Part shown: piece after piece, positions 32,108-40,175 of the stretch
Position numbering within the stretch: the stretch's first letter is position 1
Layout: every line of letters starts with the position of its first letter
Origin: GCA-2786165 sp964625775
Lineage (GTDB): Bacteria > Pseudomonadota > Gammaproteobacteria > Legionellales > Legionellaceae
DNA length: 51,321 nt
Reading direction: 5' to 3'
NCBI GenBank assembly: GCA_964625775.1
Contig: CAZVEH010000015.1
Location: 1-51,321 of the forward strand
Notes under the pieces: model-generated
The model's input: the letters and a program-made list of their open reading frames with translations, nothing else
Database searches by the model: none
What the model was told of the DNA's origin: nothing
Translations under genes and position numbers: made by a program

Positions 32108-32838
32108 AAGAAATCCTGAAACCAAATTAATGTAGCTATTCTACCGGTTTGTGACTCTCGACGATAGGAGTAAAATTGAGAACTTGACTCGAAAGTACAG
32201 GCATTGGAAGGATGCACGTTTGTTACGCCCAATGCAGCAAAGATCAAAGTCGCCATGTGAGACAGATCCGCATACCATTGGTGTTCGATGCGACGAAATG
32301 CCTTATGAGCAAACGGATAACGCATTGAAAAGGTATCCAAAACTTCAGCACCCGTTTCGTAACAACCACCGCATATAGCTGGACCAATCCAAGCAAGGCA
32401 GTCACTCATGTTAGCATGCATCAAAACTGTGGTTGTATCGAGGATGCCAGATGCCAATCCTCGCCATCCGGCATGAATAGCTGCAATTTCTGTGCCTTGT
32501 TGGTCACACATCACAATGGGCAAACAATCTGCTGTCATCACAACCAGCACTTGGTCCCGTTGACGGGTGATGGCCGCATCGGCATCACGGTCGACGTTGG
32601 GCGTATCGACAATTGCGCAACGGGTGCTATGCGTTTGATTAAGCCAGATGGGTTCATTGGGTAGTGCTAAAGACTCACGCAACTGTGAACGATTGGCTGC
32701 AACATGCAGGGCATCATCGCCAACATGTTCGGCCAAATTGAAGGCTCTATATCCTCCTTCACTTAAACCTTCAGTACGCTGAGTGGTCAGAGCGCGAATA
32801 TGTTTAGGCGCTGGCCATTGCGCTTCGAATATTTTCAT
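32104..32838 (-). CDS. pgeF: PgeF/YfiH family purine nucleoside phosphorylase/multicopper-like (DUF152, 244 aa)
   Basis: Member of the family that includes E. coli PgeF/YfiH and mammalian LACC1. Reported activities include removing misplaced serine-containing peptidoglycan precursors and purine nucleoside cleavage. Zinc-site motifs are present: LNQTHSTR (His), VMTADCLPI (Cys) and AAIHAGWRGLASG (His). Length is typical. It overlaps rluD by four bases upstream and degP by four bases downstream. The rluD-yfiH-clpB order is common in gammaproteobacteria; here degP takes the third place and clpB lies about 3 kb away. Confidence 0.9.
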   Translation of the reverse strand: MKIFEAQWPAPKHIRALTTQRTEGLSEGGYRAFNLAEHVGDDALHVAANRSQLRESLALPNEPIWLNQTHSTRCAIVDTPNVDRDADAAITRQRDQVLVVMTADCLPIVMCDQQGTEIAAIHAGWRGLASGILDTTTVLMHANMSDCLAWIGPAICGGCYETGAEVLDTFSMRYPFAHKAFRRIEHQWYADLSHMATLIFAALGVTNVHPSNACTFESSSQFYSYRRESQTGRIATLIWFQDFL

Positions 32839-33788
32839 ACAGGGATGTCTTCATCAAGAAAGTCTAATAACGTTTGAAAATCATAAGGGATAGGTGCTTC
32901 AAAGGTCAATGGCGTGCCTAAGATAGGGTGTTGAAAACTTAGAGTATGAGCGTGCAATGCTTGACGAGGAAAGGTCGTCAGAGTTTGACGTAAGTCTACG
33001 CTCATGCCGGCTTTTAAACTGTTGCGATTGTGATACAGCGCGTCGCCCACAATCGGATGTTTGATATAAGCCATATGCACGCGGATTTGATGCGTACGGC
33101 CCGTATGTAAGGCAACATTTAACAAACTCACGAATTGGTATTGTTTACGCACCGTAAAGTGGGTAATGGCTGGTTTTCCCTGATCCATCACGGCCATTTT
33201 CAACCGGTTACGTGTGTCGCGGCCATAGCCTGTGCTGATGGTCTTTCCTGCAATCACATGTCCATATACCAATGCCAAATACTGGCGTTGAATATCGCGT
33301 GCTTGCATTTGACGAACCAAATGCGTCTGAGCTTCTAAGGTTTTGGCTACAACCATGATGCCTGAAGTGTCTTTGTCCAAACGATGTACAATGCCAGCGC
33401 GTGGTACGTATTGGATAGGTTCATAGTGATGAAGCAGGGCGTTGAGCAAAGTACCACTGGGATTACCTGCACCAGGGTGCACAATCAATCCTGGCGCCTT
33501 ATTGAGGACTAAGACATCCTCATCTTCAAACAGGATATCCAAGGGTAAATCTTCAGCTTTGTGTTGTAAGGGCGTGTTATTTGGGCATACGGTCAAGACA
33601 ATCTCTTCTCCGCCCCATACTTTATCATTGGGTTTATAAATACGGTGATTAACCGTGATCAACCCTTCTTTGAGCCACATGCATAGTTTTGAGCGTGACC
33701 ACTCCGGAAATAATTGTGCGAGTACACGGTCAATGCGTTGCCCTGTATATTCTGGGGGAACACGCACAGGAGTAGGTTGGTCCGTCAT
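32835..33788 (-). CDS. rluD: 23S rRNA pseudouridine(1911/1915/1917) synthase RluD (317 aa)
   Basis: Modifies helix 69 of 23S rRNA during large-subunit assembly. The N-terminal S4 RNA-binding domain (about 14-60) is followed by the catalytic domain with the aspartate in VHRLDKDTSGIMVVAK and the HTGRTHQIRVHMAYIKHPI motif of the RsuA/RluA superfamily. Length matches RluD. It starts one base after the miaB stop and overlaps pgeF by four bases, so it is part of a tightly coupled operon. Assignment to RluD over RluA/C rests on length, S4 domain and the pgeF neighbour. Confidence 0.92.
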   Translation of the reverse strand: MTDQPTPVRVPPEYTGQRIDRVLAQLFPEWSRSKLCMWLKEGLITVNHRIYKPNDKVWGGEEIVLTVCPNNTPLQHKAEDLPLDILFEDEDVLVLNKAPGLIVHPGAGNPSGTLLNALLHHYEPIQYVPRAGIVHRLDKDTSGIMVVAKTLEAQTHLVRQMQARDIQRQYLALVYGHVIAGKTISTGYGRDTRNRLKMAVMDQGKPAITHFTVRKQYQFVSLLNVALHTGRTHQIRVHMAYIKHPIVGDALYHNRNSLKAGMSVDLRQTLTTFPRQALHAHTLSFQHPILGTPLTFEAPIPYDFQTLLDFLDEDIPV

Positions 33789-33789
33789 C

Positions 33790-35124
33790 TCAAAGACTTA
33801 CCGCAGTGCTCATATGACCTCTTAGAGAGTTGGGTTGTGCATCGGTGATAACGACGTCAACAAATTGACCAATCAAATCGGATGATCCATCAAAATTAAC
33901 CACGCGATTACATTCGGTACGGCCAGCCAATTGTGTGGCAGACTTCTTGGACGCTCCTGTGACCAAAATACGTTGTGTGGTATCAATCAAGGCGCGGCTA
34001 TAACGTGCTGCTTGGATACCCAAACGTTCTTGCAGGATGTTCAGACGTTGTTTTTTCACATCCATCGGTGTTGGGTCTGGTAAATTTGCAGCGGGGGTGC
34101 CTGGTCGTGGGCTGAAAATAAAGCTAAATGACATATCAAAGCCAATCTCATGCACCAGATCCATGGTATCTTGAAAATCTTGGTCGGTTTCACCAGGAAA
34201 ACCAACGATAATATCCGTCGACAAGCGAATGTCTGGACGTACTTTGCGCAGTTTGCGGATTTTAGATTTGAATTCAAGTGCGGTATAACCTCGTTTCATC
34301 AATGCTAGAATCCGATCAGATCCAGATTGTACTGGCAAATGCAGATGATTGGCCAAAATAGGAACTTCTGCAAAGGCTGAGATCAAATTATCCGAAAAAG
34401 CTAGTGGATGAGAGGTGGTGAAGCGAATGCGACCCAGGCCATCAATAGCAGACAAATATTGAATCAATAAGGCCAAATCGGCAATGTCGCCGGACGCCAT
34501 TTTTCCACGATAATCATTGACGTTTTGGCCCAGTAGATTAATCTCGCGCACACCTTGGTTGGCCAGCAGATAACACTCAGCCAAGACATCATCAAAAGGT
34601 CGGCTGATTTCTTCACCGCGTGTATAAGGAACCACACAATAGCTACAATATTTACTACAACCTTCCATGATGGACACAAATGCAATTGGGCCTTCTGCGC
34701 GAGGTGCTGGAAGATGATCAAATTTTTCAATTTCAGGAAAACTAATATCCACCACAGGTTTGCGTTGTGCTAAGCGTTCGTCGAGCATAGCGGGTAAGCG
34801 ATGCAATGTTTGTGGGCCGAATATGAGATCAACATACGGTGCGCGTTTGAGAATATCTGCGCCTTCTTGACTCGCAACACAGCCCCCAACGCCAATAATG
34901 ACATGCGGATTAGCCTTTTTATAATCACGCCATTGTCCCAGTTGAGAAAACACTTTTTCTTGAGCTTTGTCTCGAATAGAACAGGTGTTCAACAGGATCA
35001 TATCTGCCTCTTCAACAACGTCTGTTGTTTCCAAACCATGAGATTTGGCTAACACATCTCCCATTTTGGAAGAGTCATAGACGTTCATCTGGCAGCCATT
35101 GGTTTTGATGTATAGTTTTTTCAT
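33790..35124 (-). CDS. miaB: tRNA-2-methylthio-N6-dimethylallyladenosine synthase MiaB (444 aa)
   Basis: Radical SAM methylthiotransferase acting on isopentenyl-adenosine 37 of tRNAs that read U-starting codons. The N-terminal domain with KTNGCQMNVYDS and two further cysteines (LNTCSIRDKA; GCVASQEG) binds the auxiliary cluster. The radical SAM motif CSKYCSYCVVPYTRG follows. The C-terminal TRAM domain covers about the last 65 residues. Standard length. Ten bases downstream of the MFS gene and one base before rluD. Confidence 0.96.
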   Translation of the reverse strand: MKKLYIKTNGCQMNVYDSSKMGDVLAKSHGLETTDVVEEADMILLNTCSIRDKAQEKVFSQLGQWRDYKKANPHVIIGVGGCVASQEGADILKRAPYVDLIFGPQTLHRLPAMLDERLAQRKPVVDISFPEIEKFDHLPAPRAEGPIAFVSIMEGCSKYCSYCVVPYTRGEEISRPFDDVLAECYLLANQGVREINLLGQNVNDYRGKMASGDIADLALLIQYLSAIDGLGRIRFTTSHPLAFSDNLISAFAEVPILANHLHLPVQSGSDRILALMKRGYTALEFKSKIRKLRKVRPDIRLSTDIIVGFPGETDQDFQDTMDLVHEIGFDMSFSFIFSPRPGTPAANLPDPTPMDVKKQRLNILQERLGIQAARYSRALIDTTQRILVTGASKKSATQLAGRTECNRVVNFDGSSDLIGQFVDVVITDAQPNSLRGHMSTAVSL

Positions 35125-35134
35125 ATCAGCGCTC

Positions 35135-36418
35135 TTATTTCACCGCAGCTTTGCAATGAGTTTCATGAATAAAGGGGAGTAACATCAATGCGATCAGCAT
35201 GCCAATAGGCAGCACAGCTAATGCAGTGTGATAGTTTTCTACGGTATAAATACGCACATTATGTTCCATCTGTCCTGACCACATGCTATCGAGTATGAAC
35301 CCAACGGCAGGTTGAACAATGGCGATGCCGACCATATTCATCATGTTCATGAAACTCAACGCGGTGGCAACGTATTTTTGATCAGAGAGTTCTTTGGCTA
35401 ATGCAAATGCAGGTAAAAATCCGGCAGAAAAGATACCAAAAGTAAACAACAGGATTTGCATTGCAATTTTATTTTGAATAGGGCAAAGAATGAATAAACT
35501 ACTGGTGACCAAAGCACCAAAACTACCAATATACAGTGAGGGTTTGCGCAGACCTATTTTATTGGAGAAAAGCCCCCATAGTGGCCCGGCCAAGGCCCAA
35601 CCGAATAAGATCAAAGAAATATAATTGGCTGCAACCGCTTTGGACAAATGCATGCTCAACATCAAAAAGGGTACACCCCATAATCCACAAATTACTGGAG
35701 TGGCCATGTAGATCAAACCTCCGTAGAGTGCGACCAACCACAATTGCTTGTTACGTAAGATGATCAGCAAACGTTGTCCAATCGAACCTTCTTCTTTGTT
35801 TTCGTTAGACAGGGTTTGAGTGTGTGTGCCGTGATCTTTTGTGAATGTATAAATCAACAAGGCAACAACAAGTCCAACGCACCCCATGATGATCATGCTG
35901 TGGCGCCAACCATAATAATCAACCAAGATAGCCAAGGGTGCTTCCCCGAAAATGGCACCCAGCATACCGAGGGTCACCATCAGGCCTGTTAAAAACGCAA
36001 ACCTATAGGCAGGAAACCAGGTGGACGCTAATTTCAAAGTACCTACTGCGGCAAAAGCTGAACCAAATCCTATCATCAGGCGAGCTGTGCAAGCCATGAA
36101 AAAGTTCTCTGTCAAACCAAAGGCAATGGTACTGATGGCACAAATGGTGGTGGCGATGGTCAATAATCGTCGTGGACCAAAATAATCGGTCATAAGACCA
36201 CATGGAAGTTGCATGCTTGCGTAGGAGTAAAAATAAATACCCGATAGAATGCCCAAGGTATGACTGGTCACAGAAAAATCTTGCATCAATTCGGAACTCA
36301 TCACACTGGGAGATACTTGCAACAAACATTCATAAAAATAAAAAAGACAACCCAATCCCCAGATGAGCCAGGGTTTAAGGTCGCGTTTTGTTTTTGCAGA
36401 GTGATGCGATCTTGCCAT
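35135..36418 (-). CDS. Major facilitator superfamily transporter (427 aa)
   Basis: Twelve predicted membrane helices with the MFS loop motif between helices 2 and 3 (GLMTDYFGPRRLL) and a central polar loop after helix 6 (about 195-215, KDHGTHTQTLSNENKEEG). The pattern resembles the Legionella Pht phagosomal transporters and other Legionellales MFS importers of amino acids or nucleosides; this is resemblance only and the substrate is unknown. ATG with AGGAG ten bases upstream. First gene of the operon MFS-miaB-rluD-pgeF-degP, with a 173-base leader gap to smr. Confidence 0.88.
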   Translation of the reverse strand: MARSHHSAKTKRDLKPWLIWGLGCLFYFYECLLQVSPSVMSSELMQDFSVTSHTLGILSGIYFYSYASMQLPCGLMTDYFGPRRLLTIATTICAISTIAFGLTENFFMACTARLMIGFGSAFAAVGTLKLASTWFPAYRFAFLTGLMVTLGMLGAIFGEAPLAILVDYYGWRHSMIIMGCVGLVVALLIYTFTKDHGTHTQTLSNENKEEGSIGQRLLIILRNKQLWLVALYGGLIYMATPVICGLWGVPFLMLSMHLSKAVAANYISLILFGWALAGPLWGLFSNKIGLRKPSLYIGSFGALVTSSLFILCPIQNKIAMQILLFTFGIFSAGFLPAFALAKELSDQKYVATALSFMNMMNMVGIAIVQPAVGFILDSMWSGQMEHNVRIYTVENYHTALAVLPIGMLIALMLLPFIHETHCKAAVK

Positions 36419-36591
36419 CTTTAACTAACTCCTGAGCACGATGTGCGAAATAAAATTTTAAAAAAGTAAAATGCTATCAGCTTGACCAGTAATTGTCTAT
36501 ATTTTATCATCTCAGCCCAGCAAAAAAGTTGGCTGATAACCTCTGATAGAGTGATATTGATCAGTGAGCGTAGGTTGCGCCGAAAGCTAAT

Positions 36592-37125
36592 TTAGATATC
36601 TACGCGTCGCAACAAGACATACATGGCACCTGTGCCGCCATGTTTGGGTAAGGCACTATGAAAAGCAAGCACATCTGGAATTTGGCGTAACCAGTGGTTG
36701 ATCAAATTTTTTAGCACAGGTGCCTCGCCAAAACGCCCACCTTTGCCGTGAATGATCAACACCCAGCGATGCTGGTTTTGCAGCTGCTGGGTGATAAAGC
36801 GGCTCAAACGATCTTTTGCTTCATCTGGCCTGAGTCCGTGCATATCAAGCTTGGCTGTATAAGATAATTGGCCTGATTTTAGACTTTGGGTTTGTTTGGC
36901 ACTAAGACCATGTCGATGGTATTTTAAAATGCTGTCTGATTGAACGGGTTCGGCGTAGTAATCGGATAGATCATAATCAATCGGTCGGTGCGGTTCGATG
37001 TATTGCGTTTTTGAGGTCACTTGAATGTGTGGTCGTGTGTTTTTTTGATTCAAAGGCGTGACGTCTCGCATCATATTACGAAATAAGGCTCGATCATCTG
37101 CAGAAACTGAATTTTTTTTTGTCAT
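36592..37125 (-). CDS. Smr-domain protein, SmrA/SmrB type (177 aa)
   Basis: The C-terminal half is an Smr domain: LDMHGLRPDEAKDRLSRFI, then WVLIIHGKGGRFGEAPVLK and a terminal GGTGAMYVLLRR. These are features of small MutS-related endonucleases; E. coli SmrB cuts mRNA at collided ribosomes. The N-terminal half is polar and variable. I start it at the ATG at 37125 (MTKKNSVSADD), although the SD is weak (only AAG). The third to fifth codons make a run of nine A that could slip. It stands alone, upstream of the MFS operon and divergent from prmB. Confidence 0.88.
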   Translation of the reverse strand: MTKKNSVSADDRALFRNMMRDVTPLNQKNTRPHIQVTSKTQYIEPHRPIDYDLSDYYAEPVQSDSILKYHRHGLSAKQTQSLKSGQLSYTAKLDMHGLRPDEAKDRLSRFITQQLQNQHRWVLIIHGKGGRFGEAPVLKNLINHWLRQIPDVLAFHSALPKHGGTGAMYVLLRRVDI

Positions 37126-37218
37126 AGATCTTGTAACAGGGTTGAATCGTAGTGCCAGGATTGACGCAAAACCTAGAAGTCTAGGCAAATTTTGTTGTCA
37201 CTGCTCACGCCAGCAGAA

Positions 37219-37319
37219 CCGTTCGGCCTGAGGAGGATGGGGAGCATCCGTCTCGAAGGCTTACTTTCAAATGCATTACCCTTCGAGACTCCGCAAAGGC
37301 GGCTACTCAGGGCGAACGG
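37219..37319. repeat. Nested inverted repeat between smr and prmB
   Basis: CCGTTCGGCCTGAG (37219-37232) and CTCAGGGCGAACGG (37306-37319) are inverted with one mismatch. An inner pair, TCTCGAAGG (37251-37259) with CCTTCGAGA near 37280, nests inside. The unit is a common type of dispersed intergenic palindrome. It lies upstream of both divergent genes and would be in the leader of either if transcription starts beyond it. Confidence 0.75.
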
Positions 37320-37403
37320 GTGAGTCGTTACGCGAAACTTAAAATTGTGACCTGAGACAGTATAGCATATAATCCCATTCTTTAGGTTTCTCGAGGCGAT
37401 TTT

Positions 37404-38309
37404 ATGTCTTTTGCTACAGACAGCAAAGAACTGGTCAGCATTCTGGATGTGATTCGTTACGGGATCTCTCAGGCATGTTCCGCACAACTCTATTACGGTC
37501 ATGGTACAGACAATGCTGTAGATGACATCTACGCTTTGGTATTCGAAACATTGCATTTGCCCTGGGATATGGATAAGCAATTTTTGCAAAGCCGTTTGAC
37601 CGAAGCAGAGAAAAAATTATTAATCGAACGCCTGGAGCAACGGGTCACACATCATGTTCCTGTGCCTTACTTAACGAATAAAGCCTATTTTTGTGGGATG
37701 AGTTTTTATGTAGACGAACGCGTATTAATCCCACGTTCACCCATAGCAGAATTGATTAGACAGCAGTTCTCACCTTGGATCGACGCGGATCAGGTGTTGC
37801 GTATTATGGATATGTGTACAGGCAGTGGGTGTATTGCGATCGCTTGTTGTGAAGCATTTCCTGAAGCGATGGTAGATGCTGTGGATGTGTCAGAAGATGC
37901 ATTGGTGGTGGCTGCTATCAATTGTGAGCGCCATCACGTGACAGAGCAATTGACCTTGATTCAATCAGATGGTTTTGATCAAGTACCCTCTCAATTGTAT
38001 GATATCATAGTAAGCAATCCCCCTTATGTATCCCATGACGCGATGCAGACACTGCCCGCGGAATATCACCACGAACCGAAATTGGCGTTGGAGGCTGACG
38101 ACGCTGGCTTAGCGTTTGTGCGGCGTATGTTGGAGCAAGCCTCACGCTATTTGACTGAGAACGGTATTTTGGTGATCGAGGTGGGTTTGAGTGAAGAAGC
38201 ATTGATTGCAGCTTATCCTGAAGTTCCCTTTGTTTGGTTGGAATTCGAACATGGCGGGGAAGGTGTTTTTATGTTAACAGCGCAAAATTTGCGTGATATT
38301 CGTGTTTGA
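37404..38309 (+). CDS. prmB: Ribosomal protein L3 N5-glutamine methyltransferase PrmB (301 aa)
   Basis: SAM-dependent enzyme that methylates a glutamine of ribosomal protein L3. After an N-terminal helical domain come DERVLIPRSPIAELI, the SAM-binding strand IMDMCTGSGCIAIA and the catalytic NPPY in IVSNPPYVSHDAM. The VLIPRSPI form separates PrmB from the release-factor enzyme PrmC. ATG with GAGG eight bases upstream. asd follows ten bases later. Confidence 0.94.
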   Translation: MSFATDSKELVSILDVIRYGISQACSAQLYYGHGTDNAVDDIYALVFETLHLPWDMDKQFLQSRLTEAEKKLLIERLEQRVTHHVPVPYLTNKAYFCGMSFYVDERVLIPRSPIAELIRQQFSPWIDADQVLRIMDMCTGSGCIAIACCEAFPEAMVDAVDVSEDALVVAAINCERHHVTEQLTLIQSDGFDQVPSQLYDIIVSNPPYVSHDAMQTLPAEYHHEPKLALEADDAGLAFVRRMLEQASRYLTENGILVIEVGLSEEALIAAYPEVPFVWLEFEHGGEGVFMLTAQNLRDIRV

Positions 38310-38319
38310 AGGACAAAAA

Positions 38320-39342
38320 ATGACAAAACGTTATAATGTGGCGGTTGTGGGTGCTACGGGTGCTGTTGGCGAGGCCATGCTGGCAGGATTGATAGAAAGA
38401 AAGTTTCCGGTGGACCATGTGTATGCGATTGCATCCGAGCGTTCTGTGGGTAAAACCGTTGAATTTGGCCGTGATACGTTAGATGTATTGGATATCGCCA
38501 CCTTTGATTTTACTGATATTGATCTGGCCTTATTTTCTGCTGGAAATGCCGTGTCTGAGCAATATGCCCCGATTGCAGCGGCTCATAATTGTGTGGTGAT
38601 TGATAACAGTTCGTTTTTTCGATATGACGCCGATATTCCTTTGGTCATTCCAGAGGTAAATCCTGAACGTATTGCGGATTATACGCGCCAAGGTATCATT
38701 GCAAACCCAAATTGTTCGACCATTCAGATGTTGGTTGCATTAAAACCCTTGCACGATGCAGTGGGCATCACTCGCATCAATGTGGCAACTTATCAGTCAG
38801 TGTCTGGCACAGGCAAAGAAGCCATTTCAGAATTGATTGATCAACTTGGACAATTGTTAAATGGTCGTCCCATCAAACCAGGGGTTTATCCTCAGCAAAT
38901 CGCTTTTAACGTATTGCCGCATATTGATGAGTTTCAAGAGAATGGATACACCAGAGAAGAAATGAAAATGGTTTGGGAAACACACAAAATTTTGGGTGAT
39001 GAGAGCATTTTAGTCAATCCAACTGCGGTGCGTGTTCCTGTATTGTATGGTCATTCTGAGGCCATTCATGTTGAATTTAAATCGCCATTAAGTGCTGCAG
39101 ATGCGAAACGTTTGCTGAAAAAAGCACCCGGAGTGGTGGTGGTGGATGATCCCAGTAAGCAGAAATATCCTACAGTCATTTCACACGCTACAGGTCATGA
39201 TGACGTATTTGTGGGACGTATTCGCCAAGATATTTCACACCCTAATGGTTTGGACTTGTGGGTTGTGGCAGATAATATTCGCAAAGGGGCTGCAACCAAT
39301 GCGATTCAGATTGCAGAGATTTTGTGTCGTGACTATTTATAA
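38320..39342 (+). CDS. asd: Aspartate-semialdehyde dehydrogenase (340 aa)
   Basis: Reduces aspartyl phosphate to the semialdehyde, the branch point to lysine, diaminopimelate, threonine and methionine. NADP-binding GATGAVGE follows the N-terminal strand. The catalytic cysteine is in NPNCSTIQM. The later conserved residues are in SGTGKEAISEL and around the H of EAIHVE. The start at 38320 (MTKRYNVAVVG) has AAGGA six bases upstream and fits other Asd proteins; an in-frame frame extension upstream overlaps prmB. It uses the product of the aspartokinase half of the fusion at 7393-9975. Confidence 0.96.
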   Translation: MTKRYNVAVVGATGAVGEAMLAGLIERKFPVDHVYAIASERSVGKTVEFGRDTLDVLDIATFDFTDIDLALFSAGNAVSEQYAPIAAAHNCVVIDNSSFFRYDADIPLVIPEVNPERIADYTRQGIIANPNCSTIQMLVALKPLHDAVGITRINVATYQSVSGTGKEAISELIDQLGQLLNGRPIKPGVYPQQIAFNVLPHIDEFQENGYTREEMKMVWETHKILGDESILVNPTAVRVPVLYGHSEAIHVEFKSPLSAADAKRLLKKAPGVVVVDDPSKQKYPTVISHATGHDDVFVGRIRQDISHPNGLDLWVVADNIRKGAATNAIQIAEILCRDYL

Positions 39343-39363
39343 GTAATATGTATACTTAAAGAT

Positions 39364-40104
39364 ATGAAAAAGAACCGCATAGCTATTATCTCAGACATGA
39401 CAACGTTAGCATGGGTTTTGCCCATGCCTGTGTGGCCATCTCTCAAATTAGCCAGTCAAAGTATGCGACAAACCTATGTGTTATCCAACCAAAGTACAGA
39501 AAACATCACAATCACCGGGCTCGGTTTCGATCCTGGACAAGATCCGCGTTTGGGGTTTGTAGGAGGAACCTGTCACATTGGACTGGTTTTAGTACCCCAA
39601 GCGTCTTGTACCATAGACATTCAAGTGACGCCGCGTGCTTTGGGGATCGGCAAACACCTCTTGACTATTCAACATTCAGGGCAATCATCACCTTTGTGGA
39701 CAGAAATCTTATTCAGTGTAGTGGCTCAGGGTGAGAACAGGGTGCGCAAAGTTGGTTACTTGTCAGATGACACACAATCTATGGACCGACAGCGTCGTTT
39801 GAAGGAGCAAGACGGTCACCGATATTATGCCAGAGTGCATGCACGCTCTCATCCCGATCCTGAACAAATGCCTCAACAACAGATGGCACAAGATGGCGAA
39901 GTACAAAATAATATTTTGCAAAATCCGTGGTTAAACAGTCAAAGGTTTGATGGCGTTGATCCGAATTTAAATCCTGAGCCCCCCTTAAATACAGAAGCTC
40001 GTCGTGAGTTTGACAATGAACGCCGGGAGCAGGAAATGGAAAAACAGTTGCGTTTAGGCAATATGCCAAAGATGTCGTCTGCACCAAAACCCCCGGGTTT
40101 TTAA
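39364..40104 (+). CDS. Hypothetical protein with Ig-like (ASH/MSP-type) domain and charged tail (246 aa)
   Basis: Residues about 25-125 read as a beta-sandwich of the choice-of-anchor/ASH type: YVLSNQSTENITITGLGF, then GGTCHIG...QASCTIDIQVTP with two cysteines that could form a disulfide. An N-terminal hydrophobic stretch (about 8-27) may be a signal peptide or anchor, preceded by KKNR. The last 100 residues are hydrophilic and rich in Gln, Asn, Glu and Pro, including ARREFDNERREQEMEKQLRL. Likely exported, function unknown. It lies between asd and the AnkH-like gene on the same strand. No SD stands out before this ATG (the nearest purines are AAGATATG). Confidence 0.7.
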   Translation: MKKNRIAIISDMTTLAWVLPMPVWPSLKLASQSMRQTYVLSNQSTENITITGLGFDPGQDPRLGFVGGTCHIGLVLVPQASCTIDIQVTPRALGIGKHLLTIQHSGQSSPLWTEILFSVVAQGENRVRKVGYLSDDTQSMDRQRRLKEQDGHRYYARVHARSHPDPEQMPQQQMAQDGEVQNNILQNPWLNSQRFDGVDPNLNPEPPLNTEARREFDNERREQEMEKQLRLGNMPKMSSAPKPPGF

Positions 40105-40175
40105 GGGCTTAAGCTCAGAGAAAACTCGATCTTTTTTGTATAAGTCGTGTCATATTGTTTACGGAGCCAAATTCA

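Noticed and set aside
37173..37589. 138-codon open frame on the minus strand
   Set aside because: It overlaps the inverted repeat and the start of prmB antisense; the peptide resembles no protein.
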